Below, one piece after another: positions 14,111 through 22,270 of a stretch of DNA of 24,735 nt. The translations under genes were made by a program, and so were the position numbers. This DNA comes from Bacillota bacterium (lineage in GTDB: Bacteria > Bacillota_E > JAJZYS01 > JAJYTV01), in NCBI GenBank assembly GCA_021845645.1, contig JAJZVM010000055.1:1-24735 (forward strand). Direction: 5' to 3'. The number at the start of each line of letters is the position of its first letter. Position 1 is the first letter of the stretch. The notes below the pieces were generated by a model. That model saw nothing but the letters and a program-made list of their open reading frames with translations. It had not been told where the DNA came from and made no database searches.

Positions 14111-14992
14111 ATGGACAATGCGAACTCGTCGGGCGGGGCCAGGCTCAGAGAGTTGCTAGCCGAGGACGGTATCCTAGTTGTTCCGGGCGCGTACAACGCC
14201 CTTATCGCACGCATGATCGAAGACGCCGGATTCAAGGCCTGTTACGCCACAGGAGCGGGTATTGCGAATACGCAACTTGGCCTCCCCGATGTCGGTCTTC
14301 TGTCTTTCGGCGAAATTGTCCAGCAGATCCATTATATCTGCGGCACCACATCTCTCCCGGTCATTGCCGACGCTGATACAGGCTACGGCAATCCCCTCAA
14401 CGTCTACCGCACCGTACGCGAGTTCGAACGCGCGGGTGTGGCCGCCATACAGATCGAGGATCAGGCGGACCCGAAACGCTGCGGGCACTTTGAGGGGAAG
14501 GAAGTCATTCCGGCGCAGGACATGGTGCAGAAGGTGAGAGCAGCATGCGACGCTCGCCAGAACCCTGCAACGGTGATCATTGCGCGCACCGACGCCCGGG
14601 CGACGCTGGGCCTCGAAGAGGCGCTGCAGCGTGCGGATCTCTACCACAATGCAGGTGCGGACGTCACCTTTGTCGAGGCCCCCTCCAACGAAGCCGAACT
14701 CCGCATGGTCAGTGCCCTGGGCTTTCCGCAAGTGGCGAACATGGTCGAGGGTGGCATGACGCCTCTGTACTCGGCAGCTGAGTTGCGCGATATGGGGTTC
14801 AAGATCGTGATCTTCGCCAACGCACCTCTGCGGGCGGGAATGAAGGCGACGTCCGAACTGCTGGCACACCTGAAGGACAAGGGAACGACATCCGACACCC
14901 TTGACCGCATTGCGAGCTTCCCGGAGCGCAACGCGGCGACGCGCCTGCCATGGATCATGGAGATGGAGCAGCGCTACCGCACGACCTCGTAG
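14111..14992 (+). CDS. Isocitrate lyase/PEP mutase-family C-C lyase (methylisocitrate or dimethylmalate lyase-like)
   Basis: A 293-residue member of the isocitrate lyase/phosphoenolpyruvate mutase superfamily. Such enzymes cleave 2-hydroxy acids such as 2-methylisocitrate or 2,3-dimethylmalate to pyruvate (or oxo acid) plus a carboxylic acid, using Mg2+. Visible motifs are VPGAYNALIARMIEDAGF, the Mg-binding DADTGYGNP (87-95), IQIED (114-118) and IIARTDA (156-162). The catalytic loop KRCGH (122-126) holds C124. The KRCGH cysteine points to a true lyase rather than to a PEP mutase or oxaloacetate decarboxylase. ATG 14111 matches the start of homology. GTG 14102 is an alternative. Its neighbours include PrpF- and PrpD-like genes but no methylcitrate synthase, so a pathway other than propionate oxidation is likely. 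Confidence 0.85.
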   Translation: MDNANSSGGARLRELLAEDGILVVPGAYNALIARMIEDAGFKACYATGAGIANTQLGLPDVGLLSFGEIVQQIHYICGTTSLPVIADADTGYGNPLNVYRTVREFERAGVAAIQIEDQADPKRCGHFEGKEVIPAQDMVQKVRAACDARQNPATVIIARTDARATLGLEEALQRADLYHNAGADVTFVEAPSNEAELRMVSALGFPQVANMVEGGMTPLYSAAELRDMGFKIVIFANAPLRAGMKATSELLAHLKDKGTTSDTLDRIASFPERNAATRLPWIMEMEQRYRTTS

Positions 14993-15170
14993 CGAAAGCC
15001 CCCCCCTACTGACCCAAAGGTTCGAAGCGGTCGATGCGGATCTGATCGTATCGCCAGAGGCCAAACATACCGCTCTGAAACGGACCGATCGCATTGTTCG
15101 TCGCGGGGAGGTGGTTCGGCACACACTGCTTTTGCAGGTTCGGCGACGGGAGATTAGGGGGGAAATTAAA

Positions 15171-16484
15171 GTGCGTGGTTACAGGGGAGCTAAGTTGGCG
15201 ACGAGGGCCGCTATGGTGACCGGGGTGGCCGTCTTGATCGCCTCGGCGGGGTGCGGTACGGTGCAGCAAGCTGCGGCAGCCTCCCACGGTGTCGTCAAGA
15301 TCGGTGTTCTGGCGCCCCTCACCGGGCCCATCGCCGGTGCGGGCGCAAACGAGGTCAACGGCTGGAACCTCTACTGGCAGCAGCACGGCAGCACGATCGA
15401 CGGGTTCAAGATTCAGAGCATCGAACTCGACACAGCGGGGAACCCGGCCCAGGGGCTCACGCAGGCGAGGAAACTCGTTGCCGACGGCGTCAGCATGGAC
15501 GTCGGCCCGATGTTGGCCAACGTGGGATACGCGGTGGCCTCAACCTTCGAGTCGCACAAGATCCCGTTCTTCTACCCGTTCGCCCCCAGCGCGAAGCTGA
15601 CCCAGCCCAACAATGATCCGTACTTCCTGCGCCTGGCAGGCTGGACGGCCCTTCAGCCAAGTTTCGCAGCAGCCCAGTGGGCATGCAAGACGGCCAAGCT
15701 GAAGACTGCAGTGACCATCGCACCGAACTACTCGTTCGGATGGGAGACGGTCGGCGGATTCGCCCAACTCTACTCCGACCTGGGCTGCAAGATCGTCAAG
15801 CAAATCTGGCCGCCTGAGACCACGACCAACTTCAGCCCCTACCTGTCCCAGATCGCGGCGCTCCATCCCTCGATGGTCTTTGCAGAGGTAACCGGCAACG
15901 CCGCGGGACCCTTCCTCGAGCAGTGGCAGACATTTGGCCTCAGCAAGATCCCGCTCGTCGGCCATGACACAACGACCGCGCTTGACGACATCGGCGGCAC
16001 ACCCGCGAAATACGTGGACGGCGTGATCTCGTTCCGCCACTACACGGCCGCGCGCCAGGATACCTTGAACCAGAAGTTCGACTTGGCATACGCCAAGAAG
16101 TACGGCAAACTCCCGAGCTACCAGGCAGCTGCCGCGTACACTGCGGCGCAATGGATCGCGGCGGGTATCGCCAAGATGCACGGCAACGTTTCGAACACGC
16201 TCGCGTTCGTCAAGGTTCTGAAGGGGATTTCCTTCAAGGACTCCCTCATGGGACCCATGAGACTCGATCAGTACGGGAGTCCCATTGAGAACGTGTACAT
16301 GTCGAAGGTTGAGGCGACGCCAAAGGCGTTCCAGAAGTATTCGCCCTACTGGAACCAGGTAGTGAAGGTGTACACGAACGTGTCGCAGTTCGGGCCGTTC
16401 AACCCCAAGGAGTTCATCAAGCAGCCCGCCTACACCACAACATTCCAAGGAATCAACTACAAGGCGACGAGGCTCGCCAAGTAG
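15171..16484 (+). CDS. Branched-chain-amino-acid-type ABC transporter substrate-binding lipoprotein (LivK family)
   Basis: Extracytoplasmic ligand-binding protein of a LIV-type (HAAT) ABC importer, 437 residues. GTG 15171 has AGGGGGGA about eight bases upstream, which fixes the start; longer open frame upstream is not coding. The N-terminus has basic residues, a hydrophobic stretch AAMVTGVAVLIASAG and a cysteine at residue 28, giving a lipoprotein-type signal peptide. Ser at -3 of the lipobox is unusual. The mature part begins VVKIGVLAPLTGPIAGAGAN, typical of type I periplasmic-binding folds, and includes DPYFLRLAG and AYTAAQWIAAGIAKM. Such proteins in catabolic clusters often bind aromatic acids or amides rather than leucine. 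The cognate permease genes lie about 6.6 kb downstream. A stable hairpin follows the stop codon. Confidence 0.9.
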   Translation: MRGYRGAKLATRAAMVTGVAVLIASAGCGTVQQAAAASHGVVKIGVLAPLTGPIAGAGANEVNGWNLYWQQHGSTIDGFKIQSIELDTAGNPAQGLTQARKLVADGVSMDVGPMLANVGYAVASTFESHKIPFFYPFAPSAKLTQPNNDPYFLRLAGWTALQPSFAAAQWACKTAKLKTAVTIAPNYSFGWETVGGFAQLYSDLGCKIVKQIWPPETTTNFSPYLSQIAALHPSMVFAEVTGNAAGPFLEQWQTFGLSKIPLVGHDTTTALDDIGGTPAKYVDGVISFRHYTAARQDTLNQKFDLAYAKKYGKLPSYQAAAAYTAAQWIAAGIAKMHGNVSNTLAFVKVLKGISFKDSLMGPMRLDQYGSPIENVYMSKVEATPKAFQKYSPYWNQVVKVYTNVSQFGPFNPKEFIKQPAYTTTFQGINYKATRLAK

Positions 16485-16495
16485 GTCTCCAAGCC

Positions 16496-16552
16496 GGAGT
16501 TCGGAGCGGAGAGCAAACCTTGCCGCCGCGTGGCGGATCCGGTTTGAACTCC
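16496..16552 (+). terminator. Stem-loop downstream of the substrate-binding protein gene
   Basis: The arms are GGAGTT (16496-16501) with AACTCC (16547-16552), CAAACC (16514-16519) with GGTTTG (16541-16546), and CCGCC (16523-16527) with GGCGG (16532-16536) around GCGT. The result is a long bulged stem 11 bases after the stop codon. No T run follows, so it may act as a partial terminator or as an mRNA-stabilising element that raises binding-protein levels over the distal genes. Confidence 0.5.
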
Positions 16553-16652
16553 GCTCGGGCCCCGCTCCCCTGCAGACGTCTGGTCCGCGAGACCTGGGCT
16601 TCATGCTTGGCGACAGGGCACCTGCCGCTCGTTCTAGAGGAGGCAAAGCATC

Positions 16653-17444
16653 TTGCGGCTTTGGTATCAGAGTTTCGCTCGGGCCACCGAGCGAGGCCCA
16701 TACGGAGAGGTCCTCCGCACGGCCGTTGCTGCTGCAGCAGATCCTGGAACGCAAGTGGAGGTCCATGCCATTGAGCGAGGCGGCGGGGTAGCAGATCAGT
16801 ACCTTTACCTGGAGTATCTCGACACCCGCGAAGTGATCGAGAATGCCATAGCTGCGGAGAGACAGGGTTTTGACGCTTTTCTGATCGGCAACATCCTCGA
16901 CCCCGGCATCGCGCCGTGTCGGGAGCTGGTTCAGATCCCCGTCCTCGGGCTATGTGAAACCAGCCTTCACATCGCGTGCATGATGGGCTGGCGTTACGGG
17001 ATCGTGACTGTGAATTCCAAGTTTACACCAAGGATTGCTTCGAATGTGGAGCGATCCGGTCTGGGTCAGCGCATGGCGGCAATGGAGCTTATGCACATGC
17101 CGAGGCTCTCCTCTCTTGCGGCTGGCTTTCACGAAGGAGAGGCTCAGCAGGAGATTCTTCGCCAATTCACCGACGCTGCCAAGGCATGTCTCAGCAAGGG
17201 CGCTGAGGTGATCATCCCTGCCGGAGGAACCGTGATGGCGATTCTTGCACAAACGCACATGCGCGAGATCGACGGTGCGCCCATATTGAATGGCATTCCC
17301 ACGCTCGTGAAGATGGGGGAGGCCGCCACCAAATTGCGAGCCCTTCTGGGCACATTTACAAGCAAGGCATTGTCCTATGCCCCCCCAACGGGTGCTGTAT
17401 TAGACGACATCCGTCACTTCTACGGGCCAGACATTTATTCTTGA
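16653..17444 (+). CDS. Asp/Glu/hydantoin racemase-superfamily protein lacking the usual catalytic cysteines
   Basis: A 263-residue protein of the aspartate/glutamate/hydantoin racemase fold, a superfamily that also includes maleate isomerase and arylmalonate decarboxylase. TTG 16653 has GAGGAGG nine bases upstream. Fold motifs are FDAFLIGNILDPGIAPCREL (73-92), IPVLGLCETSLHIACMMG (95-112) and AEVIIPAGGTVMAIL (184-198). In two-cysteine racemases the first motif reads GCxDPG and the second LGCAG. Here these positions are Asn80 and about Ala190, so neither cysteine is present; C89 and C101 are nearby but displaced. The enzyme therefore cannot use the standard two-base mechanism and may catalyse another isomerisation, hydrolysis or decarboxylation in the pathway. 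Confidence 0.75.
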   Translation: MRLWYQSFARATERGPYGEVLRTAVAAAADPGTQVEVHAIERGGGVADQYLYLEYLDTREVIENAIAAERQGFDAFLIGNILDPGIAPCRELVQIPVLGLCETSLHIACMMGWRYGIVTVNSKFTPRIASNVERSGLGQRMAAMELMHMPRLSSLAAGFHEGEAQQEILRQFTDAAKACLSKGAEVIIPAGGTVMAILAQTHMREIDGAPILNGIPTLVKMGEAATKLRALLGTFTSKALSYAPPTGAVLDDIRHFYGPDIYS

Positions 17445-17558
17445 CTCATTTGCCATCCTTGGACGCGCGGATGCGGTAAGTCGGTTCGTACGGCATGGCT
17501 TTCCCCACCGTGCACCACTCTGAGATTCTCACCCGATACGAAGGGACTGACGAGAGGG

Positions 17559-18746
17559 ATGGCCTGGACTGATCTGCAGAGTCGGGCTATACGTTGCGTG
17601 ATTATGCGTGGAGGCACCAGCAAGGCCCTATTTCTGCGCGAGGGCGATCTGCCGGTTGATGACGGCGAACGCGACCGCGTTATCCTCGCGCTGTTCGGTT
17701 CGCCCGACAAGCGGCAGATCGACGGCCTCGGGGGTGCCGATCCTCTTACCAGCAAACTTGCCATCATTGGTCCGTCGCGTTCGGGCGATGCCGACCTCAC
17801 GTACACGTTTGCCCAAGTGGGCATCGCCGAAGCCGTGGTGGACTTCCGTAGCCTTTGCGGAAATATTTCGTCCGCAGTCGGCCATTACGCCGTATATGAG
17901 GGCCTCATACCCTGCCGGGAGCCGCTGACCGTGGTGCGCATCTACAATACCAACCTGCAACGCATTCTTCGCGTTGAGGTGCCAGTGCGGAACGGCAGGC
18001 CGATCGATACTGGAGATTACGCAATTCCCGGCGTACCGGGCACGGGAGCTCGCATCCAGCTCGACCTCGCGGAGACGGCCGGCGGTGCGACCGGCAGGCT
18101 GCTGCCCACTGGAAACCCAATCGATGTGCTGCACGTCGATGGCGTAGGCGACATCGAGGCGTCGCTCGTCGACATCGGCAACGCGCATGTTTTCGTGCGG
18201 GCAAAGGACCTTGGTCTGCAGGGTACCGAGACCCCGGACGTTATCGACGCGGACCGCGAGTTGCGCGACCGCCTGGAGCGCATCCGCGGTGCCGGTGCCT
18301 TTCGCATGGGCATGATCACCTCTCCGGACCGCTCACAATCCGAGAGTCCCGCGACTCCCATCATCGGGGTAGTGGCCCCGCCGACGGGCTACCGCAGTTA
18401 CCTCACCCAGGAACAAATCTCCGCAGAGGATGTCGATCTTGTAGCGCGCCTGATGTACATGCAGGTGACCCACAAGACGTACGCCGGCACATCCACAGCC
18501 TGCACAGGCGTGGCCGCCCGCATCCCCGGAACGGTCGTGCACGAAGCCCTTCCACCTCTTGCGCACGAACGTCTCGCCATTCGTATCGGGCATCCTGCGG
18601 GAGTGGTCGTTACGGAGTCCGCAGCGCAGGTGACAGAAGGCGGTTACAGGGTTCTGCGCTCCACATTGGGGCGCACGGCAAGGCGCCTGATGGAAGGGTA
18701 CGCCTTCCTGCCCCAGGGCACGTGCGAGGGGAGGACTTCGGCTTGA
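17559..18746 (+). CDS. PrpF-family isomerase (methylitaconate/2-methylaconitate/4-oxalomesaconate isomerase-like)
   Basis: A 395-residue member of the PrpF (DUF453) family, with a diaminopimelate-epimerase-like fold. Members shift double bonds in unsaturated di- and tricarboxylates: 2-methylaconitate isomerase, 3-methylitaconate delta-isomerase, and the gallate-pathway 4-oxalomesaconate tautomerase. The N-terminal CVIMRGGTSKALFLREGDLP, the lysine motif GGADPLTSKLAII (K66) and the cysteine motif LCGNISSAVGHYAV (C100) are present. They correspond to the active-site Ser, Lys and Cys known from methylitaconate isomerase. The C-terminus has STACTGVAARIPGTV. The ATG is followed quickly by the homology start; AAGGGA lies about 12 bases upstream. 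It is part of the cluster with the ICL-family lyase and the PrpD-like enzyme. Confidence 0.88.
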   Translation: MAWTDLQSRAIRCVIMRGGTSKALFLREGDLPVDDGERDRVILALFGSPDKRQIDGLGGADPLTSKLAIIGPSRSGDADLTYTFAQVGIAEAVVDFRSLCGNISSAVGHYAVYEGLIPCREPLTVVRIYNTNLQRILRVEVPVRNGRPIDTGDYAIPGVPGTGARIQLDLAETAGGATGRLLPTGNPIDVLHVDGVGDIEASLVDIGNAHVFVRAKDLGLQGTETPDVIDADRELRDRLERIRGAGAFRMGMITSPDRSQSESPATPIIGVVAPPTGYRSYLTQEQISAEDVDLVARLMYMQVTHKTYAGTSTACTGVAARIPGTVVHEALPPLAHERLAIRIGHPAGVVVTESAAQVTEGGYRVLRSTLGRTARRLMEGYAFLPQGTCEGRTSA

Positions 18747-18834
18747 GCGCCGGTTCGTCCCGCAGGCATCTCAGCGGGGCAACTGCCATGAAACGTGGCC
18801 TGGTTCAACGTCGCAGCCCAGGGAGATGTACGGA

Positions 18835-20844
18835 ATGAGTCTGAAACTGCTGCAGCCCGGCGCGATAGGACCCTTAAGGTTGCGCAACCGCGTCATCATG
18901 GCGCCTATGGGTACGAACTATGGCACGAGCGATGGTCTCGCCTCCGTGCGTGATCACCTGTATTACGCGGAGCGCGCCCGCGGCGGAGTCGCCATGATCA
19001 TCACCGAAGCTATGTCCGTCTCTGAACGCGCCCGAAACCACACACGGTCGCTCGGCGTTTTCCACGATCGCTTCATCCCCGGACTTGCAGAGATCGTCAC
19101 GGCGATCCACCAGCACGATGCGCTCGCCGTGGGCCAGCTGAACCATCGTGGAGGGCTGCTCAGACGCTCCGTCCTGAACATGGAGCCGGTCGGCCCTTCC
19201 GCATGGGCGAACCCCAACACCGGGGACCCGGTGCGGCCACTGCGCATCGACGAGATCAAAGACATCCAAAAGGAGTTCGTCGACGCCGGGCGGAGACTCT
19301 GGCGCGCGGGATACGACGGCATTGAGATCCACGCGGCCAATGGTTACCTCTTCCAGCAGTTCTTCTCGGAACGCATCAACAGGCGTACGGACGAATACGG
19401 TGGAACTTTCGCGAACCGTAGCCGCTTCCTCTTGGAAACGGTAGCTCGCTTTCGGGATGCCTTGCCGGACATCGCGCTGCTCGTGCGCCTGTCCGTGGTG
19501 GAACACGCGGAAGGCGGATACTCCGCCGAAGAGACGGCCGCGCTTGCACACGCTTTGCAAGAGGCAGGCGTCGACGCCATCGACCTTTCAAGCGGGACGA
19601 ACGAACATCCGACCCTCTCGCGTTTCTGCATCCAGCCGCCGTCGGTACCGCGGGCATATCTGGCACGCTACGCGCAACCGGTCAAGGAGGCAGTCCGCAT
19701 CCCGGTCATACTCGCCGGTCGAATCATTGAGCCATCAGACGCCGAAGCCGTGATCGATGCCGGCATTTGCGACTTCGTAGCACTCGGCCGGCCGCTGCTC
19801 GCCGATGCGTACTGGGTGCGGAAGGCGGCTGGGGAGTTCGAGACACCGATCCGAAAGTGCATTTCCTGCAATGTGTGCTTCGAGCGGCTGACGCGCGAGC
19901 AGGATGTGGCGTGCCTGCAGAACCCTCTGGCCGGCACCCCCTTTGAAGCCATCGAGCGCGCAGAGCCACAGACTGCGGGGGCCGGTGCCATCGGCAAGGG
20001 TTTGCGGGTGCTGGTTCTGGGGGCTGGCGTAGCAGGCGCGGAAAGTGCGCGTCTGCTCGCAGCCGCGGGACACCAGGTCGAGGTGTGGGAGCGCTCAGAC
20101 AGGGTCGGCGGACAGCTGCTTCTGGCGATGTTGCCTCCACACAAGCAAGAGGTCGGGAGCGTCTGGAGCTACCGGTGGGAGCAACTGCAAAGCCTTAGCG
20201 TACGTGTGCGCACGAACGTCGAAGCGACCACCCAGATGGTGCAGTCCTTCGCGCCCGATCTTGTCGTCGTCGCCACCGGCGCCAAGCCATCTGTGCCCGA
20301 TCTCTTTGCGCACGCCACGGTCCCCGTCCTGACGGCGTGGGAAGCTTTGCAAAACCCCGCCCGCATTCCGGCGAAGGCCACCGTAACAGTTGTGGGTGGA
20401 GGGCTGGTCGGCGTCGAAACGGCGGAGTTCCTGTCAGCCCGGGGTTGCAGCGTGTCCGTGCTCGAGATGCTGCCGGAGATGGCGGCCGCCATGCCGCGCA
20501 ACAATCGAACAGATCTGCTCCTCAGACTGGAAGACATGGGCGTCGTCATGACCGCTGGTGCGATCGTGGACCGGGTCGAAAACAGTGCCCTTCACCTTCG
20601 GGTCCAGGGCGAGGAGAGGGTGCACACAATCGGCGACGCGTTGGTGCTCGCCATGGGGGTGCAGCCTGAACGCTCGGTCGCTCCGATGCTGGACGCGATG
20701 CACGTGCCTTATGTGCTGGTTGGCGATTGCAACAGGCCAGGGGACTTCCTGACGTCTATAAGGGACGCCTGGCTGACGGCACTGTCCATCGCGTTCGAGC
20801 GTCACGGCGGTTCGTCCGCATCCCTGAGCATCGTGGCCAAGTGA
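18835..20844 (+). CDS. Old-yellow-enzyme/2,4-dienoyl-CoA reductase-like FMN, FAD and 4Fe-4S oxidoreductase
   Basis: A 669-residue flavoprotein resembling 2,4-dienoyl-CoA reductase FadH and trimethylamine dehydrogenase. These reduce conjugated double bonds with NAD(P)H through FAD, a 4Fe-4S cluster and FMN. The N-terminal TIM barrel starts LLQPGAIGPLRLRNRVIMAP and contains the substrate/FMN-site motif DGIEIHAANGYLFQQFFS (161-178). The cluster cysteines C342, C345, C348 and C360 follow (KCISCNVCFERLTREQDVAC), one residue tighter than the CxxCxxxC of E. coli FadH. The FAD-binding Rossmann motif VLVLGAGVAGAESA starts near 392, and an NAD(P)H-binding VTVVGGGLVGVETAEFL near 523. ATG 18835 has AGGGAG nine bases upstream; the ATG at 18826 is too close to it. 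In this setting it may reduce a hydroxylated ring or unsaturated acid. Confidence 0.9.
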   Translation: MSLKLLQPGAIGPLRLRNRVIMAPMGTNYGTSDGLASVRDHLYYAERARGGVAMIITEAMSVSERARNHTRSLGVFHDRFIPGLAEIVTAIHQHDALAVGQLNHRGGLLRRSVLNMEPVGPSAWANPNTGDPVRPLRIDEIKDIQKEFVDAGRRLWRAGYDGIEIHAANGYLFQQFFSERINRRTDEYGGTFANRSRFLLETVARFRDALPDIALLVRLSVVEHAEGGYSAEETAALAHALQEAGVDAIDLSSGTNEHPTLSRFCIQPPSVPRAYLARYAQPVKEAVRIPVILAGRIIEPSDAEAVIDAGICDFVALGRPLLADAYWVRKAAGEFETPIRKCISCNVCFERLTREQDVACLQNPLAGTPFEAIERAEPQTAGAGAIGKGLRVLVLGAGVAGAESARLLAAAGHQVEVWERSDRVGGQLLLAMLPPHKQEVGSVWSYRWEQLQSLSVRVRTNVEATTQMVQSFAPDLVVVATGAKPSVPDLFAHATVPVLTAWEALQNPARIPAKATVTVVGGGLVGVETAEFLSARGCSVSVLEMLPEMAAAMPRNNRTDLLLRLEDMGVVMTAGAIVDRVENSALHLRVQGEERVHTIGDALVLAMGVQPERSVAPMLDAMHVPYVLVGDCNRPGDFLTSIRDAWLTALSIAFERHGGSSASLSIVAK

Positions 20845-20883
20845 GGGACCGCGGACGGGAAAAATCAGCAGGGAGTGAACCTC

Positions 20884-22224
20884 ATGCATGAGACGCGGCA
20901 GCTTGCGGAGCACGTATCGAGCCTAAAGTACGAACAGGTTCCGCAATCCCTGGTTCAGGAACTCAAGGTGCTGGCCTTGGACTATTTGGGTGTGGCCATA
21001 CGCGGATCGACGACCGATGTGGCCCAGATCGTCGCGGGATTCCATGGGACATATGGGGCAGGCGTGCCGGAGTCCACGATCATCGGCGCCGGGACACGCG
21101 TATCTGCGCAGGCCGCCGCGTTTGCCAACGCCGTCGCATCCCACAGCCTCGAACTGGACGATGTCGATGATCTGGCGCTGTTCCACTTCAGCCCGCCGGT
21201 ATTTTCCGCCGCTCTCGCGGCCGCCGAGGCGGCCGATGTCGATGGCAAACGCTTTTTGCTGGGCGCGGCGGCCGGCTGCGACACCATGGCCCGCGTATCG
21301 AACGCCACCAACCCAATGATGCGTGACCGCGGATTTCACAGCACCGCGACGTGCGGGGTCTTCGGAGCAGCAGCGGCCGCAGGCAACATTTTGGGCCTTT
21401 CTTCGGATGAGGTCGCGAGCGCGTTCGGCATCGCCGGGGCTCATGCTGCCGGCCTCATGGAGATGTACGGCCCGTCGATGCAGAAGCGCATCAATCCCGG
21501 GCCGGCAGCCCAGAATGGCGTCGTCGCGGCCAGGCTTGCCTCGCTTGGCTACGTGGGGGCGGATACGATCTTCGAGGGGGAACGTGGTGTCCTGAGGGCG
21601 TTTGCGAGTCAAACGGACGCATCCGCAATTGTCGACGGACTGGAGTCGCACGCCTTCCCCATCAAGATCGAGTACAAGCCGTACGCGTGCGCGCGGCCCA
21701 TCCACAACGCGGTCGACTGTGCGATGCTGCTTCGCGAACGTGTTTCGGACAGGCTCGCAGACATCGCGGAGATGACCATATATCGCCACCCGTTGTGGGC
21801 CCGCTACCATCAGATCCCCAACCCGCGCAGTCACCACGAGGCGCAGGTCAGCCTGAACCATGCTGTTGCCGTTGCGCTTGTTGAAGGAGCCGCGTTCCTC
21901 GACCAGTTCTCGGAGCATTGGATCGGCCACCAGGATGTGCAGCGCCTCTCGCGTCTCTTGCGCTTCGCCGAGGATGCAAGCCTGCCACGCGGTGTCTCCT
22001 GCAGCTTGCGCATCACTCTCAAGACAGGCGAGTCCTTCAGCGCCCAAGTGGATTATCCCAAGGGCTCCCTGCAGAATCCAATGACCGACGACGATCACCA
22101 GCGCAAGTTCGAAAACCTTGCCGGTGCCAAATTCGATACTGCAAGACTGGAAGAGATTCAGCATGCGGTAGCCCATCTCGAGTCCTTGCAGTCGATCTCC
22201 GAACTGACCCGCCTCCTGCGGTGA
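20884..22224 (+). CDS. MmgE/PrpD-family protein (2-methylcitrate dehydratase or cis-aconitate decarboxylase-like)
   Basis: A 446-residue member of the MmgE/PrpD family, which includes 2-methylcitrate dehydratase and cis-aconitate decarboxylase. ATG 20884 has AGGGAG eight bases upstream. Residues matching the known active site are visible: the Asp pair in SLELDDVDD (D92/D93), His101 in ALFHFSPP, His152 in GFHSTATCGVFGAA, Lys201 in QKRINPGPAAQNG and Lys265 in YKPYACARPIHNAVD. It is thus likely active. Dehydration, hydration or decarboxylation of a polycarboxylate is expected. Because the cluster has PrpB- and PrpF-like genes but no citrate synthase homologue, the substrate is probably not methylcitrate. 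A dimethylmaleate- or oxalomesaconate-like acid is one possibility. Confidence 0.88.
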   Translation: MHETRQLAEHVSSLKYEQVPQSLVQELKVLALDYLGVAIRGSTTDVAQIVAGFHGTYGAGVPESTIIGAGTRVSAQAAAFANAVASHSLELDDVDDLALFHFSPPVFSAALAAAEAADVDGKRFLLGAAAGCDTMARVSNATNPMMRDRGFHSTATCGVFGAAAAAGNILGLSSDEVASAFGIAGAHAAGLMEMYGPSMQKRINPGPAAQNGVVAARLASLGYVGADTIFEGERGVLRAFASQTDASAIVDGLESHAFPIKIEYKPYACARPIHNAVDCAMLLRERVSDRLADIAEMTIYRHPLWARYHQIPNPRSHHEAQVSLNHAVAVALVEGAAFLDQFSEHWIGHQDVQRLSRLLRFAEDASLPRGVSCSLRITLKTGESFSAQVDYPKGSLQNPMTDDDHQRKFENLAGAKFDTARLEEIQHAVAHLESLQSISELTRLLR

Positions 22225-22270
22225 TCCACAACCCAGCCGGCTAAAGACGACACCCCAGGGAGGGACAGTT

